Positions 42,653 to 54,843 of a stretch of DNA of 64,000 bases are shown in pieces. Both the position numbers and the translations under genes were made by a program. Origin of the DNA: Eleginops maclovinus (Eukaryota; Chordata; Actinopteri; Perciformes; Eleginopidae); the NCBI RefSeq assembly GCF_036324505.1, contig NC_086366.1, positions 13,743,427 to 13,807,426 of the forward strand, written 5' to 3'. Under the pieces are notes generated by a model, which saw only the letters and a list, made by a program, of their open reading frames with translations, ran no database searches and was not told the origin of the DNA. The first letter of the stretch is position 1. Each line of letters opens with the position of its first letter.

Positions 42653-45470
42653 GGTCGTGAGGTAAACTTTTATCTGACAGACTTCATGGCTTCATGATTA
42701 AGTTGTTCTAAATATGAAAGCAACCTGGATTTTAAAAATACAAATCACCTATTTATCAAACTGCCTTTCTATCAGTAAAATAAATCCCATTAATGTGCTT
42801 TCAAAATGATCCCTCATGATATGGTTTTTTTGCTGATGTCTTAACCAGGAAATAAGTCTTGTTAAGGAAGTAGAAATACTATTTAAAGTAGGGATCCCCA
42901 GATTGTGAAAATCTGGGCCTATACCGTCATTTGTAACAATAAAATTACGATGCAGATGTTTTTTGTAACATTATACATACCAATGACATGGCAAAACGGC
43001 AAAATCACTGTGAAAGCCCCGAACAGGAAGAAAAAATGATAGTATTAATGACCCAAACTCTCCGTTGTAAAGTTCAGTTCAGTCTAAAGACACACTTTCT
43101 TAAGGTTGACCCCCTTCCGCTCTATACTTGCCGTAGTTGTCTTTACAATGTCTTATTTGTTAGTACCATTGCATCTGCACTTCCTTTTCACCTCCAAACA
43201 TAATAACTGTTAGTTACCTTGGAACCTGATCAGCATTTTTGTCTTATGTCTTTTACCACAGTGATTTTATATTTGCCTGTGAGAGTCGCCAATCTATTTT
43301 AATTACACTGCAGTGCCGTGGCTGAATATATTAAATGAAGGCAGCAGCCTGCAGGTGCTGCTCGAACCAGTGTAGACACGGCTGGCAGTAAAGGACAAGG
43401 TTAAAAGTAAAACGATGTAAGCTGTTTAGTAAAAAATGCATGAATTGTTGCAGCCAATGTAATAGAAATGACAAAAATGAACTGCAAAGAATGTTCGCTA
43501 CAATGAGCAAAGACTGGGCATCAGGTTTACCTTCAGGAAGATTTGTATCAATCATGGATTATAATGTTTGCTATTATTGAGTTGTGTATTCTCTCTTGTG
43601 CTTCCACAGGGACGGTAAGACAAAACAGCCCTCAGATAGTTTGTCTGGCTCTACCACGTGACCTGCATTGCCCTACAATGTTTCCGTCATTCCTTTGACT
43701 TTACCACCGACACGACCTTTCCATAAAGGCCAGAAGAACCGGTGTTACAGTCGAAGCTCTACACATGAAATACAAGCAAATGATGGAAAGACACTCAAGG
43801 ACTAAAATCTATTGGAGCTTTGCCGTGACAAACAAGGAACCTTTTACATCCACACTACATCAACCACTGAAACACACATACACATGCACACTATGAGGAT
43901 GAAGGGGGGGGAGAAATAAAATCACACTGTCATCACTACATTTTGTCAATCTGCAGTCTTTAAACATTATCAGCCGCCTGGACGTGAGGACGAAGAGAGC
44001 TGGAGGATAAAACACTAACCAAAGACAGAACAGACCTTCCTCACAGCCCTCGTCTTGCTCTCTTGTGTAGATCTCCACTGTAGCCGGTAATATAACTAGC
44101 AATTAAAGTTTGTTTTGTTCTCATAAAACACAAAGATATATATATCCGTGATGATGAGAGAAGTGGGGTGGATGGCACAGTCACAAGAAATATAACGGAC
44201 CCTGGTGAGCGGACCTGCTGGCTTTAAGCATTTGTTTAGAGGTGGAAGTATGTCGCTGTCAGAGGCTTTTATATCTGAGTGGGGGAGGGGGTGTTAACAT
44301 GTCTGTTTAAATGTCAGAGTTTTATGTCTGTGTCCCCCACTCCCCCTGGCCATTTCTGCCCCTTCTGTAAAAAAAATAAGACACTCTTAAGGGACCTCTG
44401 CCAAAGTGACCTCCCACCGTCTGTTTTCTCACCCTTTGCTCACTTTGGCCCCTCAGGAATCAGCGTCCCCCTCAGATCTGATGTGGAGGAGCTGTCTCTA
44501 CACTAACATAACAAAACAGCCCTTCCTGAAAGTCGCTCATTTTGCTCCCAGCTGAAAAAACCCAGAACTTCTGCAAATGTGGGAAAGCGAAATATCCCCT
44601 TCTAGTCTCACCCCTTCTTCCTCCCGTCCCCCCTCCTTCCTCTGTGATCTCCCCTCTCCTGCTCATCATTCATGTTGCCTTCAAATCTCACCACTTCAGA
44701 TCCAGTCTTCGTTTCGTTTGGGCTGCTTTGAGAAATCACTTGTTTTCTATTTATTTTACAGCTGTATGAGCCTTTCCTGATTTATCCCCCCCCCCCCCCC
44801 CCCCGTTTCTTCTTCACCCCATCCTCATTTTATAATTTCTTTTCCATCTCGGGGTTTGCTTTTAAAGATTAACCCCATATTTTTGATGTATATTTCAGAT
44901 TCAAACTAGAGCAAATATTTAGTTTTGTTTTTTGGGGGGGAGGGTGTAGAAGGGTAATCTGTGTTGGAAGGAAAGGTAAATATGGTTGACTATGGTAGCA
45001 GTCAGTCGGGGTGCAGTAATGAAAGCGAACACAAGGAAGCAGCAAACTTTATTTCTCATCAGAGTATTGTTGTTGTTGACTCTGCTGGGTGAAGCTGTGG
45101 CCAGGAGAGGGCGCTGGCGGTGTTGTTTTCCCTCAGAGGAGACAGAAATAAAGGACATCAAGGTCAAACAGCTGATGTCTCCGCCCAAATCCAGCAACTG
45201 TCGTGAAGCTGCTCTGATTACCTCCTGAGGCAGACACAGGCAGGTGTTTGTTTGTTTGTTTGTTTGTTCCTTTTCTTCTTAAAAAGGAGCAGCATTCAAC
45301 CCCTCCTGCTCCTCTCCACCCAACAGATAGTCTGCCCCCACTGTTTGTTATGCTTTAATTTTTGGAAATTTTTAATAATAATTTGTTAACTTAATTGAAA
45401 TGTGCTGGTAATCACAAAGATATGTATGGCAAATTTGTTCCTCTCAAATAAATGCATGTAATGACTAAAT
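42653..45470 (+). other. ppp1r37: ppp1r37 3'UTR, probably with one UTR intron
   Basis: Ten bases after the stop a donor appears (GTGAG|GTAAAC at 42,661/42,662). A pyrimidine-rich acceptor (CTTCCACAG|GGACGG) ends at 43,609. An intron here would place the stop only about 9 bases before a junction, too close to trigger nonsense-mediated decay. Possible poly(A) signals are AATAAA at 43,915-43,920 and 45,447-45,452. A 19-base poly-C run lies at 44,786-44,804 and a (GTTT)n run near 45,245-45,267. Transcript ends are unverified. Confidence 0.5.
44786..44804. repeat. Poly-C homopolymer, 19 bases
   Basis: An uninterrupted run of 19 C inside the presumed ppp1r37 3'UTR. The opposite strand can form G-quadruplex structures. 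Long C runs are also error-prone in sequencing, so the exact length is uncertain. Confidence 0.9.
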
Positions 45471-47203
45471 TATATGACTGAATGTTTCAATGTCTGAACT
45501 GCAGAAGAAAAAAAAGGGATCACATCACTTCTATAAAACAGTATTAATTATTTAATACAAGATTGAAAATTACTGTCCCCATCGAAGTAGAATGGTATTT
45601 TAACTTTTTGTACCAAAACGACAATTACATCTGTATTTCAGTTCAGGGAGTTTTGGTTACAGATACAACAATGATGTTCTGTTAGGGTTGGTCAGGCGAT
45701 GGTTTTTTGTGCACTAACAAACGGCCCCTGGTGCTGAAGGATGAAGATATAAAGCAGGACAAAACTATTATTAAACTGAAGGTTACATTGTTAAACATTT
45801 CTCCTTTTGCTTTCCTGTCTTCTGATAAGGATCTGTTTTCCTTTTTGAAGATTGTCAAAGACCGAGATTCAATGGGGCTGTATTTAAGCAAAGTTTATAG
45901 CAGGGATCTTATGAATAGAACATTTTTAAAATCCTGCACATATCCATTTAAATAATTACCTTGTCTTGAAGATATAAGTCGTCCAAGTACTTTTTTTTTT
46001 CATTTAAAATCCAGGTTTCCGAGTCAAAATTACGAGTAGCTATGATGACATGAACTTGGCATCTGGTAAAACCATGTTTGATATGAAAAATAAACTGTCC
46101 CAAGTTCTAAGTCTGTACCTTGATTGTAATGTATGTCTTGTTATGTATGTGTTGAATCATTTCTGACTATTTTTATATACAAATCCCTATCTTTCCTCTG
46201 CCTGTAAAACGCAAAGATAGTATTGATGACTCATCTTGGCTCTGAGCGGTTACATGCATTTATCTACCAATGTAATTAGCTCACTAGCAGACATGTAAAT
46301 AAGCTATTTGTTTTTTCTTCCCACGATGTTTGTGACGTTGTGTTGAGCAGCAGCACCCCCCCCCCCCCCCCCCCCTTTGTATCTGAAGTAGGGATCACAG
46401 AAAGGACAATGATGTTCTCCTCTACAGCAAATTGAGACTTCTTGACCCAACACCACAAAGCTGTTTTGTTGTAATTGTTTTTGCTAAAATACTGCATAGC
46501 TGACAGGCACATTTCTCAGTGCCTCTCTATCCCGACGGCTCAGTCAGATGAGAAGAAGGAATGCTGTCTGTAGCGAGTGCAAAGACAGAGAGGTTAATGA
46601 GTCAAATGTTTGATAAACTTGATGATAACCAGCACTAAACTAAGACTGATGGGAATATTATTATCAAGGCACTTCTTCCAAATGTTGATATATTTTGGTC
46701 AAAAGTGGTAAACCAAAATGACATTGCCAAAGAGCCACACTGCTAAAACTCTAGAAATATTCAAAAAATGAAAGATTTACAGAAACACAAATTATATTTC
46801 TGCTTTCCAAACTTTTGTTGTTTTGTTCATAAGTTCCTATAAACTGTCTTGTAATAATTTGGGATCATCTTTATTCTAAAATGATTCCAACAACACATAG
46901 AAACACCCTCTCCCACTCACATCTGCTGTAGTGCACTACTTTCCCCAGTAATGCTCAGTAATACAGGAGCCTGTGAGACAGGGAGAAGATATTAAAGTGT
47001 TATTTCCCCTTCCATTCAACATAAACAGGCAGCCCCAGTGAGTCAATATCTGACATGTAACACAGGGTCTTTTTGTCTTTTATCTTGAGCAATGATTATT
47101 TGTCTGTATGTGTTGACGTTTAACTTTGCTGCCTTCATGGCCGGATTACCAGAGGTCTGATCCTGTCTGGTTTCATCTGGTTAAATAAAGATTTATCATA
47201 GTA
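45471..47203. other. Intergenic sequence, apart from the poly-C tract
   Basis: AT-rich spacer with scattered AATAAA motifs, for example near 46,087. It may include alternative 3' ends of ppp1r37. No coding frame with family resemblance. Confidence 0.4.
46356..46375. repeat. Poly-C homopolymer, 20 bases
   Basis: A second run of 20 C, 1.55 kb after the first, between ppp1r37 and the SLC30A-like gene. Same cautions about length and structure. Confidence 0.9.
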
Positions 47204-47467
47204 GCCTAAATCTGTGGTTCCCAGCCTTTTTCTGATACAACCTTTTAAAAATGAGGGAGAGAAGAATTGTGGTTTTGTTAAATGTGAGTCTTTTTCTTAT
47301 ACTTAGTTATTTCAATATTAACCGTGCTACATGCTTAACCTTATCCAAGGTATGAACCAAGGGATGCTTTAACACAACCATTAGCAACGTTTAAATAAAG
47401 GTTCAGTTGTGAAGATCAGATATTTTATAGGATCTTGCTCCCTGTGTTGGGAACCACTGGTCTAAAT
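47204..47467. mobile_element. hAT-type MITE with 8-bp target duplication
   Basis: A 248-bp non-coding unit (47,212-47,459) is bounded by imperfect terminal inverted repeats: CTGTGGTTCCCAGCC on the left, and on the right a sequence whose reverse complement starts CAGTGGTTCCCAACA. It is flanked by GCCTAAAT (47,204-47,211) and GTCTAAAT (47,460-47,467), an 8-bp target duplication with one mismatch. The 8-bp duplication and CAG-type termini are hallmarks of the hAT superfamily. It encodes nothing, so it would depend on a transposase supplied elsewhere. Confidence 0.75.
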
Positions 47468-49600
47468 GGACAAAATCCTATTGTTGAATATTAATTGTTT
47501 AGTGTTTAATGGTTAGTGTGAATTTGTCAGCTCACACAAAACCTCTATTCTGCAAAACAGAAGTGTCTGTCCCAGTGTAATAAATCAATGGATTTTCACA
47601 CACAACCCTGATACATACTCATTGCAGTTCAGTGTGTTTTTTGTATATGTACTGTTCAGTCCTCATGATTGTGATAAAGGGAGCAGCAGAGGCTTGGTTG
47701 TATTGTGTTATGGGGTTTCTGAAGAATTGTGGATGAACAACATTTACAAATGTTCTGTTGGCCTCTTTTTTCTGTTTTAACCATGTGGCCAGAGAAGCTC
47801 CTGAGGCGCTGTCTCTGTCCACATCGACATGAAACATGTGAGTGAGCACCTGAGGGTACAGAGTCTGTCAATGCATTCTTTCTGTGAAGTTGTTTTGTTA
47901 GATCCACAGATTTGAATTTCCTCCGACTAAGAAACTGGACATTATTAGTGTTTTGAGTGTTCTCAGCAGGGAGTCAAACTGAGCCAGGATCAGGTATGTT
48001 GATCATAAACATTAACTTCTTCATAACATTGTGTTCTCATTTCAAAGGGTCAAAGAATTTGTTTGGGGCACAGGAATACACCAGACACAACTCGACAAGA
48101 AACACAACTGCAGGAAGAAATTAGGCAAAAATATATGTAACGACAGCAGTTGTTTAGAGGAATTTAAATAACAGTAATTAGAGGCTGACTAAAGCTTAAA
48201 ATTAGTTTCTCAATCCATTAGTAGATAAATAAAATATATGTATACACTTTTTATTATGAATGAATCTAAATTACAGTACAAAATAACCCCTGACAGTAGC
48301 TGTTAAAAAGGATAAAGGCAGACCTTCAAAACTAAAAACCAGCTCTGCTGGAGGTTAAGCTGAGCTGCCAGGTCTATCTCTGTTAGGGACAGTGATCAAG
48401 TGATCAAATGCTTCCTCGCCGGATCTTTCCTCTGGCTTGGCCGTGCCTCAGGAATGTGCTGGCATGCTGGTGAATAGCCAGGATTTATCCGGGGTGTCAG
48501 CTCCTATCTGGCCTGTTGGTTCGCAGATCAGTGGACTACAACAGACCCGCCGCACAGAGCAGGAGCTGATGGTCCTGCAGCATCACTGCTGGGGTCAGGA
48601 GTGTCGAGATACCTCATGTGTGAGGGTGTTAATAATCTTCCCAACCAAGTCTTGGCAAAATGCTTGAAAAGGAGATTATGTAATATTCAAGTAAGGAGTA
48701 AAATGTTCTTCGTCCTGCAAAGAGTGATTTTAAAACACACTCTTAGTCACTTCAGGAGCATGTGCTCAGGGCGTATTTATTACTTCCTCACATGGTCTGG
48801 TAAGTAGTGTGTGGTGGCTCATGTTATTAAAGCAAATATATATATATATATAAAATTCACTGCCATTTTTGACCACTGTAGACGATAAACAGGAAACAAG
48901 CTTGTGTGAAGATTGAGTTATTTTATGCGAGGCTGTTTGATCACATTTCTATTCTTCATCAGCTTGTTTCAGCTCTAGGTTTATGATTGAAGCTGTGTGA
49001 TGTTTACTGTAGGACAAATATTTTAAAAGAACAAACTTTTTGGTACCCCTCCAAAAGGTTTGTAAAAATAGACATGTGGGGTCTAAAGTGCAAGCAAAGG
49101 AACTGTTGCATCTGTGCTGAGCACTTCCCAGAAGACAGTTGTGATTAAAGAAATAGAAACAAAACAGTGTTTGTTTCCCCCTTATAGCTAAATTATAATA
49201 TATGTAGCCAAATTGTACCCTTACAATTGTTTTCCTTGGTGTCAAGTGTGTCCTTTATCCATGACATATAGTTATTCTTCCTTGACGCATGTCCAAGGAA
49301 TTATAAACAGTTTAAAAGGGATACTACCATGTCAAGCAGTACAGAAAGGCTGCCTCAGCTGCTATGTCTGGTGTGTGCAGGTAGCAAAGTGAGCTTCCCA
49401 CTCTTCCGCGGGGTTCACTGCCTGTGACCCTCCCCACTACATGTCTGTAGACATAATATTATGATCTGGTCATGACCCTGACAACTCAACGGTGATTTAA
49501 TTGGTGCAAATTAGCTTCACAGGAGCTACTCAGAGAGTGTGTGAAGGCTGGGTGGGCTGTGTGTTTGTCCATTGAAGGTATTTTCTCCCACCACCGAGCT
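47468..49600. other. Intergenic sequence, nothing firmly recognised
   Basis: Mostly AT-rich. A relatively GC-rich patch at about 48,340-48,620 contains a 76-codon frame without family resemblance. An (AT)n run lies at 48,836-48,852. No supported gene. Confidence 0.4.
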
Positions 49601-49832
49601 GAGGAGGGATGCCTGAGGAGAGGACGACACCCCCCCTCCTCCCCTGCTCACATGACTGCGATTAGAGGAGGAGTGTGGTGGGACACAGAGAGCGAGAGAT
49701 GGTGAGCACTATGAATGACATTTTTCTGATTTCAGCGCAGAGATCACATCCAAGAACTCAACTCATCTTTGATTGCTGGTCGAGGGTCATCCACTTTCTT
49801 TGGGTGAATAAACTTTATACTGAAAAGAAAAG
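49600..49832 (+). promoter_or_regulatory. Possible promoter and non-coding first exon of the SLC30A-like gene
   Basis: A C-rich stretch followed by purine-rich sequence precedes a possible donor (GAAAAG|GTAAAT at 49,832/49,833), 815 bp before the first coding exon's acceptor. An E-box-like CACATGAC lies near 49,649. Only a single metal-response-element core (TGCACAC on the minus strand, 49,373-49,379) is nearby, no more than chance. The call is tentative. Confidence 0.3.
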
Positions 49833-49924
49833 GTAAATAAATATTAGTACCATTTGTCCTAGACATCAGTTCCCCAGTTGTTCTTTTTGTGTTACGCTCA
49901 AGCCATGACTTAGAGTAAGCGGTG

Positions 49925-50330
49925 ACAGTACTCAGATCTTTTTCTCATTTAAAGTAGTATTGTGTGAGATACTTAGTCATGCTTTTAATATTTTACTTAA
50001 TGAAAAGCATCAAAATACTAATAACAAAAGTAAAAGTACTCACTGTGCAGAATAGACAATTTCAGAATTATATATTATATTTGCCTTGTAATTATTGATG
50101 CAGAATGTTTAAATAACTTTAATGTTGCAACTGGGAAGGGTGAGAGTAACTTTAAAGCTGGTGTGGTTGGTTTTTAAAGTTAATATTAAAAGCAGTGGAA
50201 AGTAATTCAGTACACCAAGCAATGAGGAACTTGTACCAAACTCTTAAGTTAAGTGCAACATTATACTTCTCCTGCACATTTCAGAGAAGATTACATTTTT
50301 CTTACTTGACTGAAGTTACATGACAGCACA
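49925..50330. repeat. Dispersed teleost repeat, other half (copy 2)
   Basis: AGTACTCAGATCTTTT, GTAAAAGTACTCACTGTGC and TTTAATGTTGCAACTGG match what I recall as the other end of the repeat family represented at 54,419-54,660. It lies in the presumed 5'UTR intron of the SLC30A-like gene. Degenerate, with approximate borders. Confidence 0.5.
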
Positions 50331-50649
50331 CATTTTGCATATAAAGATTGTATACAATATTAAGTATATAACCAATATACTGTATACTGTACTACCCATC
50401 AGCATGAGAGTTTCCTAACTGAGTGTATAATCTGCTAAAACAGCAAGGTGGTTAAGCTCTGATTTTATTTGCTTATTTTTATTTTATTTTTTTGTTATTT
50501 TTGCAGAAGATACAGCACATTAAGACACTGTAGAGAGAGGGGAGAAAATGTAAATGAGTTTTTATGAGTTTTGTACCTTAAATAAGAAAGAATGAGCACA
50601 CTGCAAGCATGTGTCGTGAAGGTTGTAAGAACAAGTGTTTCTTGCAGGT

Positions 50650-53600
50650 ATGAGGGTGCTACACTGGTGCATGCTGGGAGTGACCATCCTCCTGCTGGCG
50701 TGTGAGGTCACCATCAGTCAGCTGTGCAAGTCCCTTATCACCTTAGTAGATGGTTTCCATACGCTCTTCATCCTCTTGCGCATGGCTCTTCCTCCTTTGG
50801 ACTCCTCTACATCTCCCCCACATGCTTCCTCCTCTTCATCAGCACTGCCTTCCCCTCCACCTGCAGAGTCATCCATTGAATCTCCACCTGCGAGCCCGGT
50901 TGGTGGGCCTCCGGCCTGTGGTGTGTCCTACACCAGCAGCAGGGTTCAGCCCGTGGGATCTTTCATCTCCGCTCTGCTCCTGACCTCTCTGTGTCTCTCT
51001 TACTTCCTGGAAATCATCGGCTTTACTCTGGACCCACACCCAGTGCAGCGCCCCCTGCTGCTGGTGGCGGTCGGAGCTGTCAGTGTGCTGCATAAGATGC
51101 TGGTGGTCTGGCTGAACTGGGATCAGCTGCAGGAGGAGAAGGCAGGGCCCTGCAGGAAGTCCGAGACCGAATCTCCCCTTGAAGTGAACCGCAAAGGTAA
51201 CATTCCCTACAGATGTGCACTTTGAGAGCTGATGCACAAACATACAGTATACAATATGCAGCTCTGTTTACAAACTTCACATCTGCATAGCCCGACCTAA
51301 AAAATGTTTCCCACAGGTCAGGCTCTGTGTGTTTAAATAATCCCCAGAATTACACCCTATCTCTACACCTTGACTCAATTCGGCATCACTAAACGGGTCT
51401 GCAGTCAAAATCAAGGCTGTGTTAGAAGATGGATGTGGTCTAATCAATGGCGTCAGAGGTGGGGGGACAGGTTGTGGCCCTTGCAAGCGGTCTTTAGGGT
51501 TGTACTATTTGCCATTTGTGCATTCTTGAATTATGGACAAAATGTGTGCGTGGTGAGGTCGCAGCGACCCTTACCTTTACCCCAAAATCTTTGAAGAAGT
51601 TCAAGAAAAATGTAGAAGAAGTCCTGGAGTTTTCAGGGTTTAGCTGATGTTAATTTTCCTTCCAGTTCTCATTCTTAATGCTAAGCTTTTAGATAGATGT
51701 ATCCTTAAATGAATCGTACAGATATGAGAATGGTATTGATACCTTTGAAATCTTGACACTTGACATCCAGTTTCAACTGGTTCGCCATAAAGTCAGTAAT
51801 ATAATATGTAATCAGAGATACAATGGTGTTGAACCAAATGTGTACTGTATTTAAGGATTTTAAGGGCTATTCTGCAATTCTTGTTTCTAAAATTCATTCA
51901 TTTTGGACTATGTGGAATTTGTGGCAACTCACAATGAAGCATAGAGCATATTTAAAATACTGCTGCAGAGCATGGGACCATGGGAAAGCACTTACTTACA
52001 CTGTGGCATTATGTAATAATAATCTTTTACCACAGAAGAATTAGTGTCTGTCCAGATGATGATATTGCTCTGACAGATTTTACTTTGAAGCAGCTGCCAA
52101 GTGTATATTCAGCTGTAAGGAACATCAAACAGAGTCTGTGTTTGCTTTTCATTCCTCTGTTCCCCTCCCACAGTCTTGACTGCAGAAGAAACTAAAGGGA
52201 GGGCGGAGCAGGGTCGCGTCCTGGAGGACGGTAGCCATATCCACTCTGCCATGAACGACTCGCACAACAACGGGGCGCTTATCCTCTGTAACCCGGGAAC
52301 CTCCAGCGTCCCTGACACTGACTTTCAAACTTTACAGAAGCCAGAAGTCCACCTGCATGCAGCAGCTTTTCAGGACAGCAGCAACTGTGGAGCTGCCAGC
52401 AGTGTTTCACATTTAAGGGTTAACAAGTGCATAGGACATCTTGGTAAGAGACTTTAGTTGCTTAACTGTCAGTTTTCTTACTATATTGTCCTGCAGAAAA
52501 AGAACCACATTATGTGCACATGACCCTAACCCTAATCCATAATTGACATTCAAGGATTATTGTTAAAAACGTCCTAATGTTAAATATCTCGCTTTTGCAT
52601 ACATTTTCAAATAGGAATAAATAAAGATTCAAATCAAAATTATATTCTTCTCAATATTGTCACACAGCTCAAGCATATCAAATGTGAGGTTTTTAATGAT
52701 CTGCTTGGCTCTTTATGGCTCAGACGCCGATGTTCTCTAACTCTGATCTCACGGATTCTGCATCAATAATGTTTTACTGTTTTGTCTCCCTTCAGACAAT
52801 CAAAATGCATCTAATACCTCCCCAGTCTTCAAGTCAACATATCACACAGAGAGTACTTTACCAATCAGTAAGTGGCCGGTCAGTCTCCTGTCGTTCGTCC
52901 TGGTCCTTCAGGGTCTCTGTACCTCTCTCCTGGCTCTGACCAACAGCCTGGTGGTGATGCTTATCGGCCCACAGTTGCTGCACAGCACTGGGACCTGTGG
53001 CCTGCTGGTTTACCTGGATCCTGGCCTCTCCCTGCTCGCTGTGATAATGCTAATTGTCACAGCTCTGCCACAGGTCAGACTCTGTTCCTAATGTCATGCC
53101 TTTAAGTATGAACTTTGCTTTCAAGCATTCACAGCTGGAGCTCTTACCAAGACCAAATTAAGAGTTCAATCCACTCATCACAATAATGCATATTTACTGC
53201 AGTTGTGTCCAAACCTGTACTGACCGTTGTTTCACTGGTTAATCTCTCCAGGTGCACAGGTATGTACTGCTGCTGCTACAGGCCACACCGCCACACATTT
53301 GTGTGTCTGATCTTGGACGGAGAATTACAAGTGTACCCGGGGTGCAGGCTGTGCACGACCTCCACGTGTGGCAGCTAACTGAATCCTTCACGGTGGCCTC
53401 TGTCCATGTACATTGCCATGCTGGGTTTCCAGTGCACAGGTGAGGTGGAAAAGGTTGACGTTGGTTCTATCTGTTTATATCATGATCATTGACAAATTTG
53501 TAACCAAAAAGCCATTGAGGGTTGTAGTAAGGTGGGGAGAAGTTCTGCAACCATAACTTTATAAGTGTAATAAAATGGTTTGATGGAGGATTTAGTTGTC

Positions 53601-54043
53601 CTTGATGATTTGCACACAGTAATCATATGGATATTACAAGAAATCATTGCTATCGCCAACTATGAAACACAGAAACCCTGCTGTTATAATGAATACATTT
53701 GTGTCTACAATGAAAACTCAATTTTATTTTTATTTTACACAGGTGTGCTGACCTGATGACGGGGGTCACTAAGGTGCTGCAGAGTGTAGGAGTGAGCTGC
53801 TGCACCGTTCAGCCAGAGTTTGCCTCCTGCCCTGATTCCTCAGCAGGCAGTGCATCGCCCGTCCTCCACAGAGAGGACCCCTCCCTACCTCCTCTTCTGT
53901 TCTGCAGCCTCGCCTGTGGAAAGGCCTGCGCTGGGAATATGTGCTGCTCCTCCCTGGACGACACCAGGAGCCTGCTGGCAGCAGCAGCTGGAGAAACAAA
54001 GGAAGAACCTCAGACTCTGGTCATCGAGAACACCTTCCTCTGA
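50650..54043 (+). CDS. SLC30A (ZnT1-like) protein lacking the zinc-site residues
   Basis: Coding exons: 50650-51196, 52174-52443, 52796-53073, 53252-53439, 53743-54043. They sum to 1,584 bases, one open frame of 527 residues with GT-AG junctions. The layout follows SLC30A1/ZnT1, a plasma-membrane zinc exporter: TM1 (residues 8-25), TM2 with VDGFH at 33-37, TM3-TM4 around LEIIGFTLDPHPVQRPLLLV, TM5-TM6 (300-362), and a cytosolic domain with GVQAVHDLHVWQLTESF (395-411) and VQPEFAS. ZnT1 binds zinc through HxxxD in TM2 and TM5. Here TM2 has H37 but I41 for Asp, and TM5 has L308 and G312 for His and Asp. The His-rich loop is absent, and a Pro/Ser-rich insert (48-93) lies between TM2 and TM3. I infer an intact gene whose product probably cannot move zinc in the standard way. 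Start: the acceptor at 50,647 lies two bases before this ATG. Confidence 0.85.
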
Positions 54044-54266
54044 CTGAGAGAACTGCACTGGAAGAGCTTAATTAACTGAATGTAGGGGGAAATATTTTGT
54101 GCCTGGACATATGTTATTGTTCTGTAGTTTTGTGACATTAACACAGTGCTGTCCCACAGATTTTCTATGCAATATCAAGTGCAATTCTGTCAAAGTGGAG
54201 GCTTTTTTGTTGCATTGCTTCATTTGTACCTGGAACTTCTCTAATCTGTCCTTTGTATGAACTGAC

Positions 54267-54272
54267 ATTAAA
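54267..54272 (+). terminator. Probable poly(A) signal of the SLC30A-like gene
   Basis: ATTAAA, the commonest variant signal, lies 224 bases after the stop. No AATAAA occurs closer to the stop. Confidence 0.5.
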
Positions 54273-54418
54273 ACAAATAGTAAAACTAAAATGTGTCTCT
54301 TTTCATTTTAAGATAATAAAAATGTATTGATCCCAGTGTCACAGCAGCAAAAGAACAGATGCATCAGTGATTTAATCCTGTTTGCATGGGCAGAAACAAA
54401 ATGAAACAATTATAACGC

Positions 54419-54660
54419 GCAGTGGTGGAAAGTAACATGGTTCATTCATTGAAGTACTGAACTTAAGTTACATTTTTAGGTACATGTACTTTACTTCAGT
54501 ATTTCAATTGTATGCTGCTGTATACTTCTACCCTTATCTGACAGCTTTAATGACTACCTTATTTAAAGATCAAGATTTTACATACAAAACGTCATAAGTG
54601 TTTTGAAACTCGATGCATTAAAGGTTAAACTACAGAGTGTATAAATGCATACAGTTACAG
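54419..54660 (+). repeat. Dispersed teleost repeat, copy 3 (forward)
   Basis: It starts with GCAGTGGTGGAAAGTAAC and continues with GTACTTTACTTCAGTATTTC and TTATCTGACAGCTTTAATGA. I recognise this as a very common interspersed element of teleost genomes. No coding capacity. This is the best-preserved copy of its half in the window. Confidence 0.65.
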
Positions 54661-54674
54661 TTGTTGATTTTTCT

Positions 54675-54843
54675 TCATTACATAACATTACATTTCACTT
54701 TTCAAAAGCTTTTATCAAAGTGACTTATATACACTCAATACTGTGGGGATTGTCCACAGGAGCAACTTGGGATGAAGTGTCTTGCCCAAGGGCATAATGA
54801 CATTTTGACTGCGGTGGGGATTGAACCTGTGCTCCACTGAGCC
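54675..54843 (+). repeat. SINE-like teleost repeat with GGGGATTGAACC block
   Basis: CATTACATTTCACTTTTCAA, then CTTTTATCAAAGTGACTTAT, GTCTTGCCCAAGGGCATAAT and GGGGATTGAACCTG follow in the order I know from many teleost copies. The last block resembles a tRNA B box in reverse. The exact family name is not recalled. Confidence 0.55.

Noticed and set aside
49373..49379. Single metal-response-element core near the SLC30A-like gene
   Set aside because: A lone seven-base degenerate match is expected by chance. Real MTF-1 promoters carry clusters.
49702..49735. A donor and acceptor pair only 34 bases apart before the SLC30A-like gene
   Set aside because: Too short for a vertebrate intron.
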